Source: Opisthorchis felineus
Taxonomy: Eukaryota > Platyhelminthes > Trematoda > Opisthorchiida > Opisthorchiidae
DNA: 64,000 bases
Direction: 5' to 3'
Assembly (NCBI GenBank): GCA_004794785.1
Contig: SJOL01005899.1
Location: forward strand, 1-64,000
Shown here: one piece after another, positions 37,455 to 52,793 of the stretch
Layout: the number at the start of each line of letters is the position of its first letter
Position numbering within the stretch: position 1 is the stretch's first letter
The notes under the pieces: generated by a model
The model's database searches: none
What the model saw: only the letters and a program-made list of their open reading frames with translations
What the model was told of the DNA's origin: nothing
Program-made: the position numbers and the translations under genes

Positions 37455-37610
37455 GCCATATCTCGAATATCCTATCAACTGAAACATGAGGCGGCCTTCT
37501 GGATCACATTCAGTTGAAGACCATGATGGACGAGAGATTCAGCTGGATTCATTCGAGTCTCTCATTAGACCCAAATTAGTGTGCAAAAGGGAGTATGTGG
37601 CTACTTCCAA
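37455..37610 (+). repeat. dispersed repeat body
   Basis: It contains ATATCTCGAATATCC, then AACTGAAACATGAGGCGGCC, ATCACATTCAGTTGAAGACC, GACGAGAGATTCAGCTGGAT, TCGAGTCTCTCATTAG and GTGTGCAAAAGGGAGT. The element is in direct orientation, with no ribozyme-like module attached. Confidence 0.75.
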
Positions 37611-40600
37611 CTGCTTTTTCAAAACCTTGAGCATAACTGCTATATGTCCGCAATATATACAGGCAGTCTTGTTGAGTCAAGTTTTGGCAGAGACCTGACT
37701 GGAATGGTCACCACGGTTTTGACAAGAGAATATTGGCCTCCGCATTCCTTTTATAAACGGTGATATTGTGATGGCTTTCTGTAGCGCTGATAAGAGCACT
37801 GTTGCCCCAGTGAAAAATTTAGGACAGTACAACCGCATACTAACTGACATAAATGTCAGTGTGAACGTTCATGACAGGACAAATGATTGCGAATCTTATT
37901 TTGTTAGTTCAATAAGGAATAGATCAACGGAGAACATCACAATCAATATTATGATAGGATCAAACCTTTAAATCGGACATATCCTCAATGCAGCGCGTCT
38001 CGTTGGTTGTTAATATATTTTTAGGCAAAACTTTGTGAAGGTACTGAAATCATTTCACATTATTTTCGGTAGTCGTGTTAAAAAGTCTACAATAACGTTT
38101 TGAACACTGATTGAGAAGGCTTTCAAAGACATTCTAACTGATGGATGACATCATCATTTCCTATTGTAGCACACAAAAAACACCGCATTTATTATCCAAC
38201 AAACATTTACTGAGTTCCACTTGGTTTCGGTATTTGCAGCATTTGCATCACTGTCGTTGGAACAGTCCTCCAACTGTCCTGGCGCGGCTATTTCGATGAG
38301 TCCACACCAAAGTAGAGAAGCGCTAGACTTGAGTTTTGGGCTCATTAGAGTTCATCAGCAGTGCATATCCTTGGCATTGCTGGGGTAGAGTAGTGGTACC
38401 ACAATCACGTTGCATGTCAAATGTCCGGAGTTCAAACCACCGCACAGCCAGAATGTTTGCGTTGGTGATCAGCTCTAATGGAGTCCATTGCTTCCCCCGT
38501 TTGTGTGGACTCACCACAATAATTGCGCCAGAACAGGGGGGACCGTACAAAATAGACTGATATGAAATTGAATATTTAGTAAACTTGCATACAGAGTGAT
38601 GAGACAACGGAGCCAAATCACCTTCCAGAAATATTGCGAGAAATATTTGATTGCGTCTGTCTATCTCCACACGATAATGGCCTGCAGAAAAGATTTCGTT
38701 GGGATGAAACGATCACCTGATGCTCTGACTCCTATACATTAGTCAAAAACTTCTGGGTTGGATTTCCAGTGAGCCCGAAAAGTCAAAAGGCATTTGAAGA
38801 CCTGCAAGAATGTGGTTGTAGAAGATCATTTTCAGTTTATCGAAGGCATAGTTGATGGCTTCTGGAATAGGCTTGGCATGTTAATTTGTGGCTTATTAAA
38901 AAAGTCGATGGATTTATCAATCTGCCGATTGTTTACGAAACCATTCGAAAATGATGGCAAACTTTGTCAACCTGCATGAAGATGGACACGAACAGCCACC
39001 TAGAAAAAGTAAAACGTGGCACAACTTCACCTGGAAGGAACTGAGGTATTTTTATGGTTACGGCTTTATTGAAAATTGAATGTGCTGGGAAACACTCTAC
39101 TCGTCTTTCTATTGCGTGCGATAATTTTGCTTGTATATAAGGTGAATAGGACGCGGTTTCTGTTGACAAAATTGCAAGTAATTATTACTTGATAGAAGGC
39201 TGAACACAAATAACACGAGGTAAGAGTATGATGCAATAAGGATGCCGAAGCCTCCGTTTCAGTCATGTCCTGCTGGTACTGGAGTAAATTGGCGTGAAGA
39301 GGGTGAAGACTGGGTTGAAAATGCGACTAACAACAGAATGGTGAAACATATTCTTGATGAAAGTAAAGGATTTTGATACTTCAATGTAGGTTTTAATCCT
39401 GCGAGTCATCCACTCTCGGCTAAAAAACTTAGAATCACGGTTGTTTTACCGTTACTTAGGACTGTCAGGAGTAGTTGCCCATGTGGCTTCAGGGCGATTC
39501 AAACCATTGACCATACTAGCAATTGAAGATTATACAGTTCCGTCAGGAGTGGTTAACCACCAGTGTGACCAACTCGCACTCAGATGGAAAAGAGCCCCAT
39601 AAATTATTCACAACCCGTAGCTGAGTAACTGTTTCGGAAACTGAGCGCTAACGCAACTTTTGATATGCTTTCCTTCCTGGACAGATTGTTTACAGTTCGG
39701 CAGTAGTATGTTCTTAAAATACCAACTGAGAGTTCATGGGTCGCAATCTTCCTCAGAAATTTGGAAATCAGTATTGCTGATGTTTGCCACACAGATGAAG
39801 CAAACGTATAGGAGAGTATTGCCTTTTCAGCATATATTGACGTTACTTTCAGGACGAAATTTCTGTTCATTTGGATCTCTTGTTTATAATATTCTCCGGA
39901 CGACTGTACTTCGCAAGGGTCATCTCTTAGTTTGGCAAGGTGGGCCTTCGAGATAAAGTACTTTGTCTTAATGCGCTGCTCGTTTTGGGGTTAATAATCA
40001 ACAAGAGCGCGTAAACAACAATATATTGTCGAACCGTTTTCATCAACCTTATTGATGAGTTAGCACTGCGAGATCCTGACTATCATTCACCAAATAATGA
40101 GACGTCTGGTTGAAAAGTGTCATAAACAATAGGTCATACGTTAACACCATTTGGGTTTGGGTGTTTCCAACTCAAATTACATTCAGTTCGGTGTTCAATT
40201 GCAAACTAAGTTGAATTAAAACAAAGTATACCTGATAAACACCAAAAGGGTGAAAAAGGAATGTAGTGGTTGAATGGTTTTCAAGCATATCATAAGTGAT
40301 AGCATATCCGCAGTGAGAGCCGATCAGCAGGCGGCTTTCGCAGCTGCTGCGTTGCAAACTCTATCAGTGTTGAGCAATGATGCAGCAATGCGCGACAAAT
40401 TCCGCGGGGGTTTTCAACTAATCAGCCTCCAGTGGTGGATTAACCTTTCAAATGTTTAGATTCAGTTACTTCGTAAAAAGTGGTTCCCTTGTTTAGAAAA
40501 GAAAATTTCAGGACTACCATACGTTCAAGTTATAAACAGCGCCGTATGATATGACGCTTCTTCCCGAAAGAGGTCCATAAACCTTGTTTCCTCTTGTTGT

Positions 40601-40721
40601 AGTATTTACACCGATTTTTGTTTGACTCGAAGCCATCCTTGTTTTCTGTCGGTACAGCACCACACTCAAGATAAAAGTGTCAATAGGAGATACACCTGTT
40701 GGAGAGACAGTTCTGGAAGCA
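37611..40721. other. gene-poor stretch
   Basis: No exon can be supported. The plus-strand span 38384-38460 has a tRNA-like head (A-box-like TGGGGTAGAGTAGTGG and B-box-like GAGTTCAAACC about 50 bp later) that may be a remnant of a second SINE type. Other frames are motif-free. Confidence 0.3.
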
Positions 40722-41212
40722 GTGAACATTGTTTGTTGCTGTCAGGCACGAGAAAACAAATTCACCAGATCCGGAGTGGTGGCGCTTTCTTGTCCTTAAA
40801 ATTGATAAATTATCTGACAACGAAATAGTCACATGACACTGGCGCAGATTCACTAACCCAAAGTCACTTAAACTGTAGTTATCAAAAGCGCGGTCGACAA
40901 ACTGTCGGATAGTATTGGTCGGCTCTTCGTGAACGGACCTGACTTGGATTTTTCGGTGACTCATTTTGTAATACACAAACGGTCCCGGTTCAGGGAAAAT
41001 ATCACAGTTGTAATACGGCTTGAACATAATTAATCGCAAACACAAGATAAAGCAACTCACTATAACTCGATATTCATCGGGTTTCCCGCAAGTGCCATTG
41101 TTCTATTTGCTATGCTGAAGTGCAGCTCTGTAATCAATTGCCTCGTTTTATCACGCTTATAGGAGTTTAGCTACATGATACAGAAATCACTTGTTTGTAA
41201 TGGCCCAGGTAA
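40722..41212 (-). repeat. 491-bp duplicated segment, copy B, with open frame
   Basis: This is the second copy of 35635-36125, starting GTGAACATTG and ending GGCCCAGGTAA, in the same orientation and equally long. The minus-strand protein frame is preserved with one or two changes (GLIMF becomes RLIMF). It is not flanked by the TAGA array, so the array sits exactly at the end of the homology. Confidence 0.75.
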
Positions 41213-43279
41213 AAGGGACCGGTGCTCCTTACACTTGTTCGTCAAGCTTTTGTTGCATATCTTTGCCACAAGTACTACCTGGCACAAGTACTACAGACGA
41301 AGTGAAATACTCCACCATTAGCCCAACCGATACGACTAACAGTACAGAACTCTCCGTTTAGTAGATGTGTGCTGATAAGTTAGCTGCCCCTCATGAAAAA
41401 AAACTTTGCCAAGGAAACATTTCTATAACCTCCGGTGTTTTTTGGGAGGTGGGGCATAATGCCATAAGGAATAGACTTCGATGTTTCAAATAGGATGTTT
41501 CACGATACAAAAAGTCCAAGAATCATCTGGCAGTTGTCCCATTCTCTAGTCCTTGTAGTATAAGTTGGCTCCGCTTGCAGGGTGTAATGCAGAATCAGAG
41601 CATGAAAATGGTGTCGATACCTTCAATGTGGAAGTGGCCTGCTGAGGAGGTAATAAAAAGTCATATCAAATTTTTCGCAAGCAGCTGTCACTTGAGATGT
41701 CAAGACACAAAGGCTCACGTCCTGTGAACTATGCAACTGACGCATGAGTGGCTTTCTATCGTGGTTGTGTGCGGTTCATTCACAAGGCTGATCAACGGCC
41801 TGTAGAAGAATAATACAGCGCCCGACTCCTGACTGAAGGTTGAGGACTTCGGTCTTACAAGGGATTCGGTGGGAGGATAAGCACTGCTGATAAGTCAGTC
41901 AATACGGAAACAAGGTGCGGTCTTTATCACATACTTTGTCTTATTAAATATCGAAGATCACAAACGAGTGATTCGGCTGGGATCCAGTTAATTCTTCCGT
42001 CGCAATCAGGTGTGCCTGCATGTGACTATACTTTGCAAATCACCAATCAGGTTTCGAGGATCGTCAAAACGGTTGGAAGTTTTCCTTGCCAGATTAAGAA
42101 TCTTTAGACCATTAAAGGCTTTAGAAGTTCACATACTATTATTGGGTCACCCTGCAGGCGGGAGTAGATAGTGGATAGCCCCCTAAAGCAGAATTATTCG
42201 TATCACATATCACGCATGATGGTATCGTCCGTGGTATTTAACACCCATTACGCAACAAAAGCTTGAAATAATATCTGAATCGTTGTAAAGAAGTAACACA
42301 CTACGCATAAGTTTAATGAATATGCGAAAACCATTGCTTTCAGATGACTAGTCATTATCCACTTCAAGATTTAGTGTTTAAATAAAATCTGAGATGTCAA
42401 AGAGAGAGAAAAGGGAACTGTGCATTTGACATTGTACTGGAGGGCCTACGAAAAGAGCCTGAAATGAGTTGGTAACACACAAAAGCAGATATACCACTTG
42501 CATCGTTGCAAATAAATGAGTATAAGCAGAATAATAGCGTGAGTCAAATAACCTCTCTAGAAGAACAAAATTAAGCAGATGAACATACTATCAGAATCCA
42601 TCAATAAAAAGTGACCTGAAAAAGTCAAATTTGGATATCCTAGACAGAGTAATGTGACTCAGACACACACCTTAGAAGATCATCAGTTTCAGCTTTTTCT
42701 TGGATGTCTATGATGGTCTAAGTAACAGATCTGAAGCACCCAAATGGTATCTTAGGTGGCAAACAAAATGTTGAATAACAAGTGCTTTCCTACACCATGC
42801 ATACGCAAGGAAACAGTTGTATGAGTTTTGTTCTTGCATACCACTGCATCCGTTCAGTTAGTAATCATGAAGGAGCATAACTCGAGTTTGGAAATCAAGA
42901 AGTACCGAAATGTCCAACTGCCCAACCAGTCCGCAGAGCAGAAAATAAAATGCTTCTGCATTTTCAGAGGCTCACAGTGAATATATTGTACGAGTGAAAG
43001 CCCCTGACAGTGATATTCTAATCAGAAGCGTGCCCGGAAGTTGATCAGTGTAAGGTGTTGGCAATGTCATCTGTTCCCAATGGGAAGGGCTTTCTACAGA
43101 GTTCGCAACTTTTAGGTATATCGTGAAAACAACTTGATTTCCTTTCATTTGATCTTAGACACTTACAAGTAAGTGCTTGGACCAAACTGATCCTAACTGT
43201 CAGCAGAAAACCAAAATCAAGTTCCACTTCCCTCATTAGCTCAGTTGACCTTTTAAACGACTGTCCAACTTTATTTGGG
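41213..43279. other. gene-poor stretch with one degraded repeat body
   Basis: Positions 41930-42040 contain a decayed body of the dispersed repeat (GGTGCGGTCTTTATCACAT, GATCACAAACGAGTGATTCG, GGGATCCAGTTAATTC, TTTGCAAATC). Elsewhere I see nothing recognisable. Confidence 0.4.
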
Positions 43280-43379
43280 AATTGTGTCCTCAGAGTTGTG
43301 CACAAACGCACATTCGTGTCGGTCATTTTTTGTGCTGCTGGTGCGGACGTAATCCAGTCACGGTTTCATTTGTGCACAG

Positions 43380-44360
43380 CACATGTTCGGGCGGCGTATG
43401 TGCAACAGTTGTCAGGATTTTCCCCACAATTCCTTCCCAGAAGATGGGGGGAAGAAGCGACATCAGTTAAACCGTCCGGTGGATAGTGTGTGTAAGTGTG
43501 CACTCTGGAGAGCGGTCTTTTGGGTCACCCGTGTCAGACCAATGGAAGCGACACTTGTCCACATATGTTCACTCCATTTTCATTGTACACTGTGCCATGA
43601 ACATGCGAAGCACTGTTTTGGGAGAGGAACAGTGGACGAGGGAAGGCGATTTAACCTCTGGCACGCACGAGCAGTAGTGCGAAACAGAGCTAGGACACTG
43701 TTGGTCGCTTGTTGACTTACAACGCTGTTTGTGTGTGCAGAGGGCCAAAGAGACAAGTGATACAGCAAAACAACGGGTTAATTTTGTTGCAGATTTCTCA
43801 TATTACCGCCAAAACCGCAACTCTCAGGTGTGCGAGCATACCACCTTTTTCGATATCTGCCCCACTTTTAAAACGGTGTAGTAAGCCAACCACCAGAAAA
43901 ATTGATGTTTCCGTCAACTCTCACTGCATCTCACGTTCCTCTGTTGGACGGTTTCATAAAAGGTAGAATTCCAGGTCAAAGTCAGCAAATTAATGGCAAC
44001 ATTGACTACATCGAGGGAAAAATGCGCGATTTGACGCAATACTATCACCAGCTCATGTTGGCCTACACGTTAGCCGGCACAAACTCAACAACTCAAAGAC
44101 AGCAACTCGAAAAGGAACAAAACGGGGACTCAGTCGAAACACATGTAACAATGACAAACTCGCGTGTGAACAGTAAGTGGTATTTTGAATTCGCCTTTCC
44201 CGTTGACATTATGTTTGGTCTGATTTTTGGTGATGCTTTTGACTCTTTTGACAGCTGTTTTTTAGTCCACCTTGATAAGAGCGAAACCTACATGCTCCAG
44301 ACATTTCTCCTGTGGCTGCTTGTAGTTCAGCTGACGAAAAGTGCAGCCATTAGCCAGTGA
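43380..44360 (+). CDS. candidate 120-residue protein with C-terminal hydrophobic segment
   Basis: In the proposed model a GC-richer exon ends at 43491 before GTAAGT. Intron 43492-43792 (301 bp) ends TTTTGTTGCAG. Exon 43793-44172 has its first ATG at 43905, intron 44173-44265 (93 bp) runs GTAAGT...TTTTTTAG, and the last exon is 44266-44360, ending TGA. The coding phases agree (268 plus 95 bases, 121 codons). The protein has a polar N-terminal part with YIEGKMRDLTQYYHQLMLA and RQQLEKEQNGD, then the hydrophobic end YMLQTFLLWLLVVQL followed by TKSAAISQ. This suggests a C-terminal membrane anchor. I do not recognise the family. The 93-bp intron is itself stop-free, so it may be retained in some transcripts. 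Confidence 0.42.
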
Positions 44361-46477
44361 TCAATGCCTTAAGGAAAACCCTAGACAGCGCTTTACATTT
44401 CCTCTCCGACTTGCCTAACATGACATAGTTGGTAGAGTCTGACTCAATGATAGGCCAAAACATCAAAAGGCGGTTGATTTATCAGGAACGTGACAACCGA
44501 CGTACCATTCCCGAACTAAGTTCAAAGTGTGAAAATGGGACGCTATTTTGAGGAAGGTGACGCATTTCAAAGCTCAGTATTTCCACGGTTGCATGAGCCT
44601 CATCATCAATAGTTGTCGAAACCGATTTCACGGGAACTCATGTAGTCTAAACCATAAACACAGCAACCCAAAAGTTGCAACTTTTTCTCGAGAAACCCCA
44701 GTGTCATCATGGCATTGAACATAGTCTCTCACTGAGAGGCATTAAATGCCCATCCCGGTGCTTTCAACTCGCCGACAAAATGGACTGAATGCCTAAGGGC
44801 GACCGCCTGTATTACAACGATTCCCAGAAAACGTCGCATGTGGTTCTTTAAATAAACCTTAGCTTGAGTGGTATATGATAATCATGGCACATAGCCCACA
44901 AAACTTCCATTAGTGTGAGACTCGATCAACCTGTCCATTAGCACCGGAGATGATTTACTCTACGCAATTTAGAGAAAAGGAAGTCCGTGAAGCAACTTAT
45001 GGTTTCTCACACTAAACTCAATCCAGAGAAAATGCGTATAAACAGGTGACTGAAAAACGATAAACAACGTCTGTGGCATGCTCGAAGTGGTGATGGAAGC
45101 AAACTTCATTCAGTTCCGCACACAAAGTGGCACGAAGATTTTGTGCACATTGCTAAATCATTGGTGACAGGATACACAGTGGTACATTAGAACACACCTG
45201 ACTAGAATTATGAGGCACATCCGCTATTGTTTTCCTTTGTAACCAAAACAGACATTCACTGAGGTTAATTTCCAAAGTAATCTGAGTTTTGTTATGTCAC
45301 TCTGCCCAAAGTAATCGTTTAAATTCTCCACCTGTTATTTAATGTATGGTTTACAGTGCATGTAAAAATGGTCGTTTTTCCGGCCGGAGATGTCCTTCCT
45401 CAGGAAAGACCACTTTAGTTGATCACTTCTAAGAGGCAAACTTCAGATGTCGTTACAGGACGAGATTGGAGCATCTAGATTGCACCTAATATTCATCGTT
45501 ATTTGTTTCTTAAAAGATGGTCTAGAGAGACCGGCAACTGACTGTACAGTGCACATTTTAGGGTGATCAGTAAGCATTCGGAGAAGGTCGGGTAGAGATT
45601 TGCCTAGGAGTTGCACCGTACGGCGTGACATATCAGTGGAAATTTTTCATCAAAAATATGGAAGATACTTCCTCGTAACGGAATGTTTATTCCTGACTGG
45701 TATTTCAGGAGTGTCGGAATACGGATTACCCACAAGCAACACACAGTATGAAACATCATTCCAAAATTGCATGGCACATAAGCTAGTTAGCAGTAAATGG
45801 TTAAGCGACGACTGATTTGGTAAAATCCTCCACCCACAAATGAGGCATTCATTGTTGTATGTTTACTTGGAAACCTGTTCGCGCTTAAGGGGTTATTTAG
45901 GGCACGAAATTTAATCCTAACCTGGCTTGCACAGCCTGACAACATGCCAAACACTGGGACTTATCTCGTGCTGAATCGTATCAACGCACAGAAACAGGGA
46001 GACAAATGAATGACTTGGATTATACTTTCAATCATTTTATTGCACCCGGCTGACCATGTTTTAGACATTAACTGAGAGCCAAATTCAGGGGGAGGTGAAA
46101 TGCCACGCAGTTGCGCGTTACACTACAGGACCATATTTTGTGCCTTCAGTTCGCTAACCGGAAGCGGACTTCAGTACTACAACCAACAACGCCTAATAAG
46201 TACGCAACATTCCGCTTTTATCCAGCCTGATGTTTATTCTAAGTTGACACATGGTAAATACACTTAGGTATGCCTGCGTTCCAATAAAAATTCAAGCGCT
46301 ATTGAGCTAAATTGCAGAGCTCATTCTGTAGTGAGCTGCCATACTACACTCAGCTTCTGTTTCGTAGGGCTTATTTTGTTGTCCCTTATATCATCAGTTA
46401 TCCTAAACTCCTTCATGTGGAAGGAGTACAAACACAGTGTAAAATCTCGTTTGAAAAAAGTTAAACGGTCAAGAGAT
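44361..46477. other. gene-poor stretch
   Basis: Nothing recognisable was found. The frame at 45600-45815 begins PRSCTVRR, which at a glance resembles a SNAG motif, but it lacks an ATG and any splice support. Confidence 0.35.
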
Positions 46478-46517
46478 TTTCTTAACGGAACACACTACTC
46501 ATGGAATTGTTGAAAAC
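46478..46517 (-). repeat. inverted tail of the dispersed repeat
   Basis: GGAACACACTACTCATGGAA, then TTGTTGAAAACTCTTGG, is the reverse complement of the module tail found at 60760 and 46920. No body is attached on either side. Confidence 0.55.
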
Positions 46518-46844
46518 TCTTGGACCCCCACGTTTGGCTTCACCCTTCTTAAACCTAAACAGGATGGTGCATTCTTTAGGTTTCGTCAACCTAATGTTCT
46601 AGTCGTACAGCGAAACTTTGCACAGCTGACGAAGTACATCCAGATGCAAATCAGATTGGTGTTGGCTAGGAACCACATTTGAACCTCTCGTTCTTCAAAT
46701 GAATGTACTGCGCAAAGAAAGCCCCCTTATAAACAAGATATTTAAAATAGTCAGTCTGACCCCCTTCCCCCCCTAAAATAAAAGTAACCTACAAATAAAC
46801 AAGGTTCGCTACTTGCCTAACATTTGGTGTTGAAGTAGGGCCTA

Positions 46845-47115
46845 AGGTTGATTAAAACTCAGATAATGAGCCTATCTAATGAAACCCAAGAAGAGCGAAA
46901 CCGGTCGTGGGCTGTAGAACAGTTCCCAGCAATCCTATGAGTAGTGTGATCTTACAAGAAAATTTACTACGAAATCCCCAATATCGTATCAGCTTAAACG
47001 TGAGGTGGCCTTTGTGCAACAAACTCAGCTAAAGGATGTCATAAAGGAGGGACCCGACTGGGATTCGTTTAAGTCTCCCGGCAACACCAATTGCCAATCG
47101 GTAGATTTACTTTCA
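46845..47115 (+). ncRNA. hammerhead-like module followed by repeat body
   Basis: The order here is module then body, opposite to 31617-31890, which implies a tandemly organised parental unit. The boxes CTAATGAA (46876) and GAAA (46897) are 21 nt apart. Downstream are CCGGTCGTGGGC and CCCAGCAATCCTATGAGTAG. The body then starts: AAGAAAATTTACTACG, TATCAGCTTAAACGTGAGG, GGATGTCATAAAGGAGGGAC. The first box is mutated (CTAATGAA), so activity is unlikely in this copy. Confidence 0.5.
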
Positions 47116-50100
47116 AATTTTTCTCAATAGATCTGAAAAGTTTTCCAATTGAATGCAAAATCTCATTCAGCGCTATTTTCATCACAGGACACGAAACATA
47201 CCCGTTTTCCTTCTTATGACATGCACGAAAATATCACAGCAATGTTTTCAATGCCTCCGAAAAATAGGGCTTTGCCGGTGACTGTTGTTTTATTCATAAA
47301 ATGGTAATATAATCTTCCAAGGACGATCTCACCGAAGGGCAACCACTATGTTAGAGTTCAAAACAAGCTTCTGTGTCCAACCAGGTGAAAAACTTTTCCG
47401 AAAGCTTCTGTGTCGCTCATGACCCACAGTGGCTCAGCCTGAGAATGCGCCCATCCAAAGAAGATGAATACCCCCGTCAGATGCAATGGTTTCTCTCCGT
47501 ATATTCTCATATCTTTCAAGGTGATGGTTAAGAGTGACCAAGCGCTGCGATCAAACATGTTGCTAACCACAAATCTGTGTCTGAAATTAAAGGTAGGCTG
47601 GTCGTTACAACAGTTGCGGCCACCACTATATAACTGCTGCTGTTGAGCTGGACGAGATGCACTGCAAAATAATCCTGAAATCTAAACCCAACTCGCTTGT
47701 CATGTAGGGTCAAATGCTACCAACACTTTCGTTTCGTTCAAAACAGGCTCCGGTTTGCCAAGTCAATCGCAGGACTTTGTGGGTTCAGGATCGATTCAGA
47801 ACCGACTGTTTAAATGGGCAGGTGAGCTGGCCAGTTCCGATGAGTATTCACTTTTTGGTCACTAATCGAACTTACGGCCTAATCTAATGAGACAGTCTAA
47901 TGCAAGTTGCCGCATAAGTTAGTCAAACTGCTTAGTTGGGCTCTTATAGGTTGAGTAGCAGGAAACCTCCTGGTTGAGAATCAGGTGACTCTTGATCCGT
48001 TTATCAAGCTGGACAATTTGCTTGCAGACGTTTCGTCACAAATCGTGGAGGCGTCATCAGTACCCATGCAGGGAAGCAGTTGTTTGATGGTGGATATCGA
48101 AGACAATTTCACTTGACTTGAGAAGGCCCTTCAGCTGAACCCTCCGTTTTTTGTTCGATCCAGTTGAGTCATTCCGCCTGATCTTGACAGGCCTTATCGA
48201 CATTTCAAACGACAGCGTCCAACGTCGCGAAAGGGCTATTTTGATAGGAAATCTATTTCGAGTAAGGTTTTCCAGCATCCCAAGAATCAGCAACCTCATT
48301 TGCTTCTTGATTATATTCGTTATTGTTCCCGGAAAACAGTCAATCCTTTCTCGTACGTTTTATTCAACGGCATGATTTTGTTATAGCATCTGGAATCAAA
48401 CTCATCTCATTTGATCAAGATGCTTCAGGCCCGTCCATGAAAGATGCGACCAAGAACTCCTAGCATAATAGAGACACTTCAGAAGTTCACCTGAGCGCCA
48501 TTTGACTACAGGCACCGGGATATTCAAACTTAGTGGCATGATGTGCCGTGAATCGTCTTTCTTAACACCGTCTCACCTCATTTATTGTCAAACCGTCAAG
48601 AGTGTATTTCCTATACCACTTGAAACATCTCACTGCTTCACGAGGTAAGACATCAAACCGTAGTTACGGCCGAGTTTCCATGGTTTAATCGTTCTGGCTG
48701 TTACAGATTGTTACCGAGGCAGGTCTTATCTGATCGTTGGTGGCCTAAGTGTAGTGACACATTATACGTTAGGGAACCTGCATTCCCAGTTCTAAAGTTT
48801 GGTTGTACAAGACCTACTCACTTGTCTGCACACAGTGTGTGTGAAGCAAGTGGCGGTACAACACAATTCTTACCAGAAAACACCGACGTGCATCCACTTT
48901 AGTTAAATGACACGGCAATGAACAGCGATCCATCAAAGCAGACAGCTGTACTAGCCCAATTGCCGGCGGTGTCAATCGCACTCTCACTCCGTCTTGGTTG
49001 TCGGCTCTCCCCTCCCATCCAGTTCAGCCATCCGCACAGGTGACAAAACTCGTGTCGAAATCCCCGATTCCAACCGATCGTGGTGAAAACGAACATGGAC
49101 CACCTGCCGATCCGCCGCATTGTTAAGTGTTTTCGATGAATGCGTGAATAGACAGAGTATACGGGTTTGGGTTAGTGGACGTGTTGTGCTGAGTGGGACG
49201 TAACGTAGACGAAAATCTGTCCCCACGGGAAAGTGCCACAACACAGAGCATCAAGTACTGTTTCGTTTGCGTTCGCTAATGTCTAGTTGGCACCATCAAT
49301 AATGATTGCTTCCAATTAAACTATTTTTGGGCGAGTAGAACTCCAATCCAACTAGCCATCTGGCATTTAGTGAGCACGGTCGGATGGCTCGCTCATGTTT
49401 TGAATATGATGAAGTAAAGATTATTAGGACAAAATATGTTTGCCGTACGAGATCACATTTGGGAAGAACATCGTGAATAACAGTACGGTGCGAAATGCTG
49501 CATCTGCAATGAATAAAGCAGGCTACAGACAAATCTCGTGTTTATTGTGTCCTAGACTGTATTGGTGTGGTAACTTTCGGCTAATCACTACTGTCTAGCA
49601 GATTATGAAGGGCTGATTTAAATCTGCAAATCACGGTTGTGGAATCAAAACTCTTTCTGCTACCTTTCGATCATCCTAATTTCTTGCAAGGTAATGTGCA
49701 CTACCAGCCAGCGCCACCACTAATCCCATCAGACTATATGCAATAATGACAGAATCGGAGAGGGAATTACTAGTCAGTAGTTTTTAAACCAGTGAACACC
49801 TTCTCAGATCTGACAACCTGCAAACAATTTGTTGGAAGCCGATTGCTACTTGCAAGCCAACGATGCTTCTTCACAGGAGAACAACAGTGACGACTAAAAG
49901 CGCGGAAATTTGATGACATCATTCACCTGATGTAACCATCGTGTTGACGAAATTAGTCCTGATCCTCGTCAACAATAAACTACGGCAAAGTCCTTCAAAT
50001 GCACTAATTCTTGGCGCGGCATTACATTCCGTCAGAAGAAATATCCTAATTGTGACTAGCCGTTTAGGCGATGGCAGATAACACAAAAAGTACGACGTTA

Positions 50101-50189
50101 GTAACTAAATAACAAGTCATTTTGCTGGATGACAGTCGTGTGTTTCAGAGTGTGATCCGAATATGGAAAAAGCCTCACTTCGTAATACG
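47116..50189. other. gene-poor stretch
   Basis: There is no supported exon. Frames at 48057-48375, 48708-48902 and 48899-49244 are short and motif-free. Confidence 0.35.
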
Positions 50190-50330
50190 TAATACACTAA
50201 TCACAAGGTTGCTGAAAACTCTTCGAAGAAGAAAATCATAAACAAGTGATTGATCTGGATTTCAGGTGCATCTCCCTTGAAAACCAAATTGGTATGCAGA
50301 TGAGTGCATTTCAGGGAAACAGACTAGTTT
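50190..50330 (+). repeat. dispersed repeat body with inverted tail
   Basis: ACTAATCACAAGGTTGCTGA then AAACTCTTCG (inverted tail) is joined directly to a 5'-shortened body: AAAATCATAAACAAGTGATT, CTCCCTTGAAAACCAAATTG, TATGCAGATGAGTGCATTTC. The same arrangement occurs at 29796-29975, with a longer body. Confidence 0.7.
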
Positions 50331-50559
50331 GAATAATCTGGTGACCCACAAAGCCGATTCAAATGGGGTTAGTTATGCAATTCCGCATGACTGGGGCTGC
50401 ACTGGGACAGGAGACGACAATCCAAAAGGCCGGTGATTTTGTGCACAGTATAGACCAAAAATGACTTCAATGAGTTTTGTGTTTTTTAAATAAAGGTACA
50501 CGAAAACGCTGTACTGTCGTCAAAACCACGACATTCATATTGTTTGTCAACCCTATTAT

Positions 50560-50660
50560 CATCTTCTCTGTGTATATCGTCATCCTCGTCATCCTCGTCG
50601 TCATCATCACCATCATCATCATCATTATCATTATCATCAACATCATCATCGTCATATTGC
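50560..50660 (+). repeat. imperfect (CAT/CAC)n trinucleotide repeat
   Basis: A run of CATCATCATC, CGTCATCCTC and ATTATCATTATC variants, about 100 bp long. The methionine-rich and isoleucine-rich frames across it are artefacts. Confidence 0.9.
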
Positions 50661-52692
<2,032 letters not shown>

Positions 52693-52793
52693 NNNNNNNN
52701 NNNNNNNNNNNNNNNNNNNNNNNNNNNNNNNNNNNNNNNNNNNNNNNNNNNNNNNNNNNNNNNNNNNNNNNNNNNNNNNNNNNNNNNNNNNNN
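52693..52793. other. assembly gap (run of N)
   Basis: About 100 undetermined bases placed at the end of the TA array. The gap size is likely nominal. Confidence 0.99.

Noticed and set aside
45600..45815. A SNAG-like start (PRSCTVRR) for the Snail gene
   Set aside because: The first codon is TTG, there is no donor site after the motif, and the resemblance covers only a few residues about 10 kb away from the gene.
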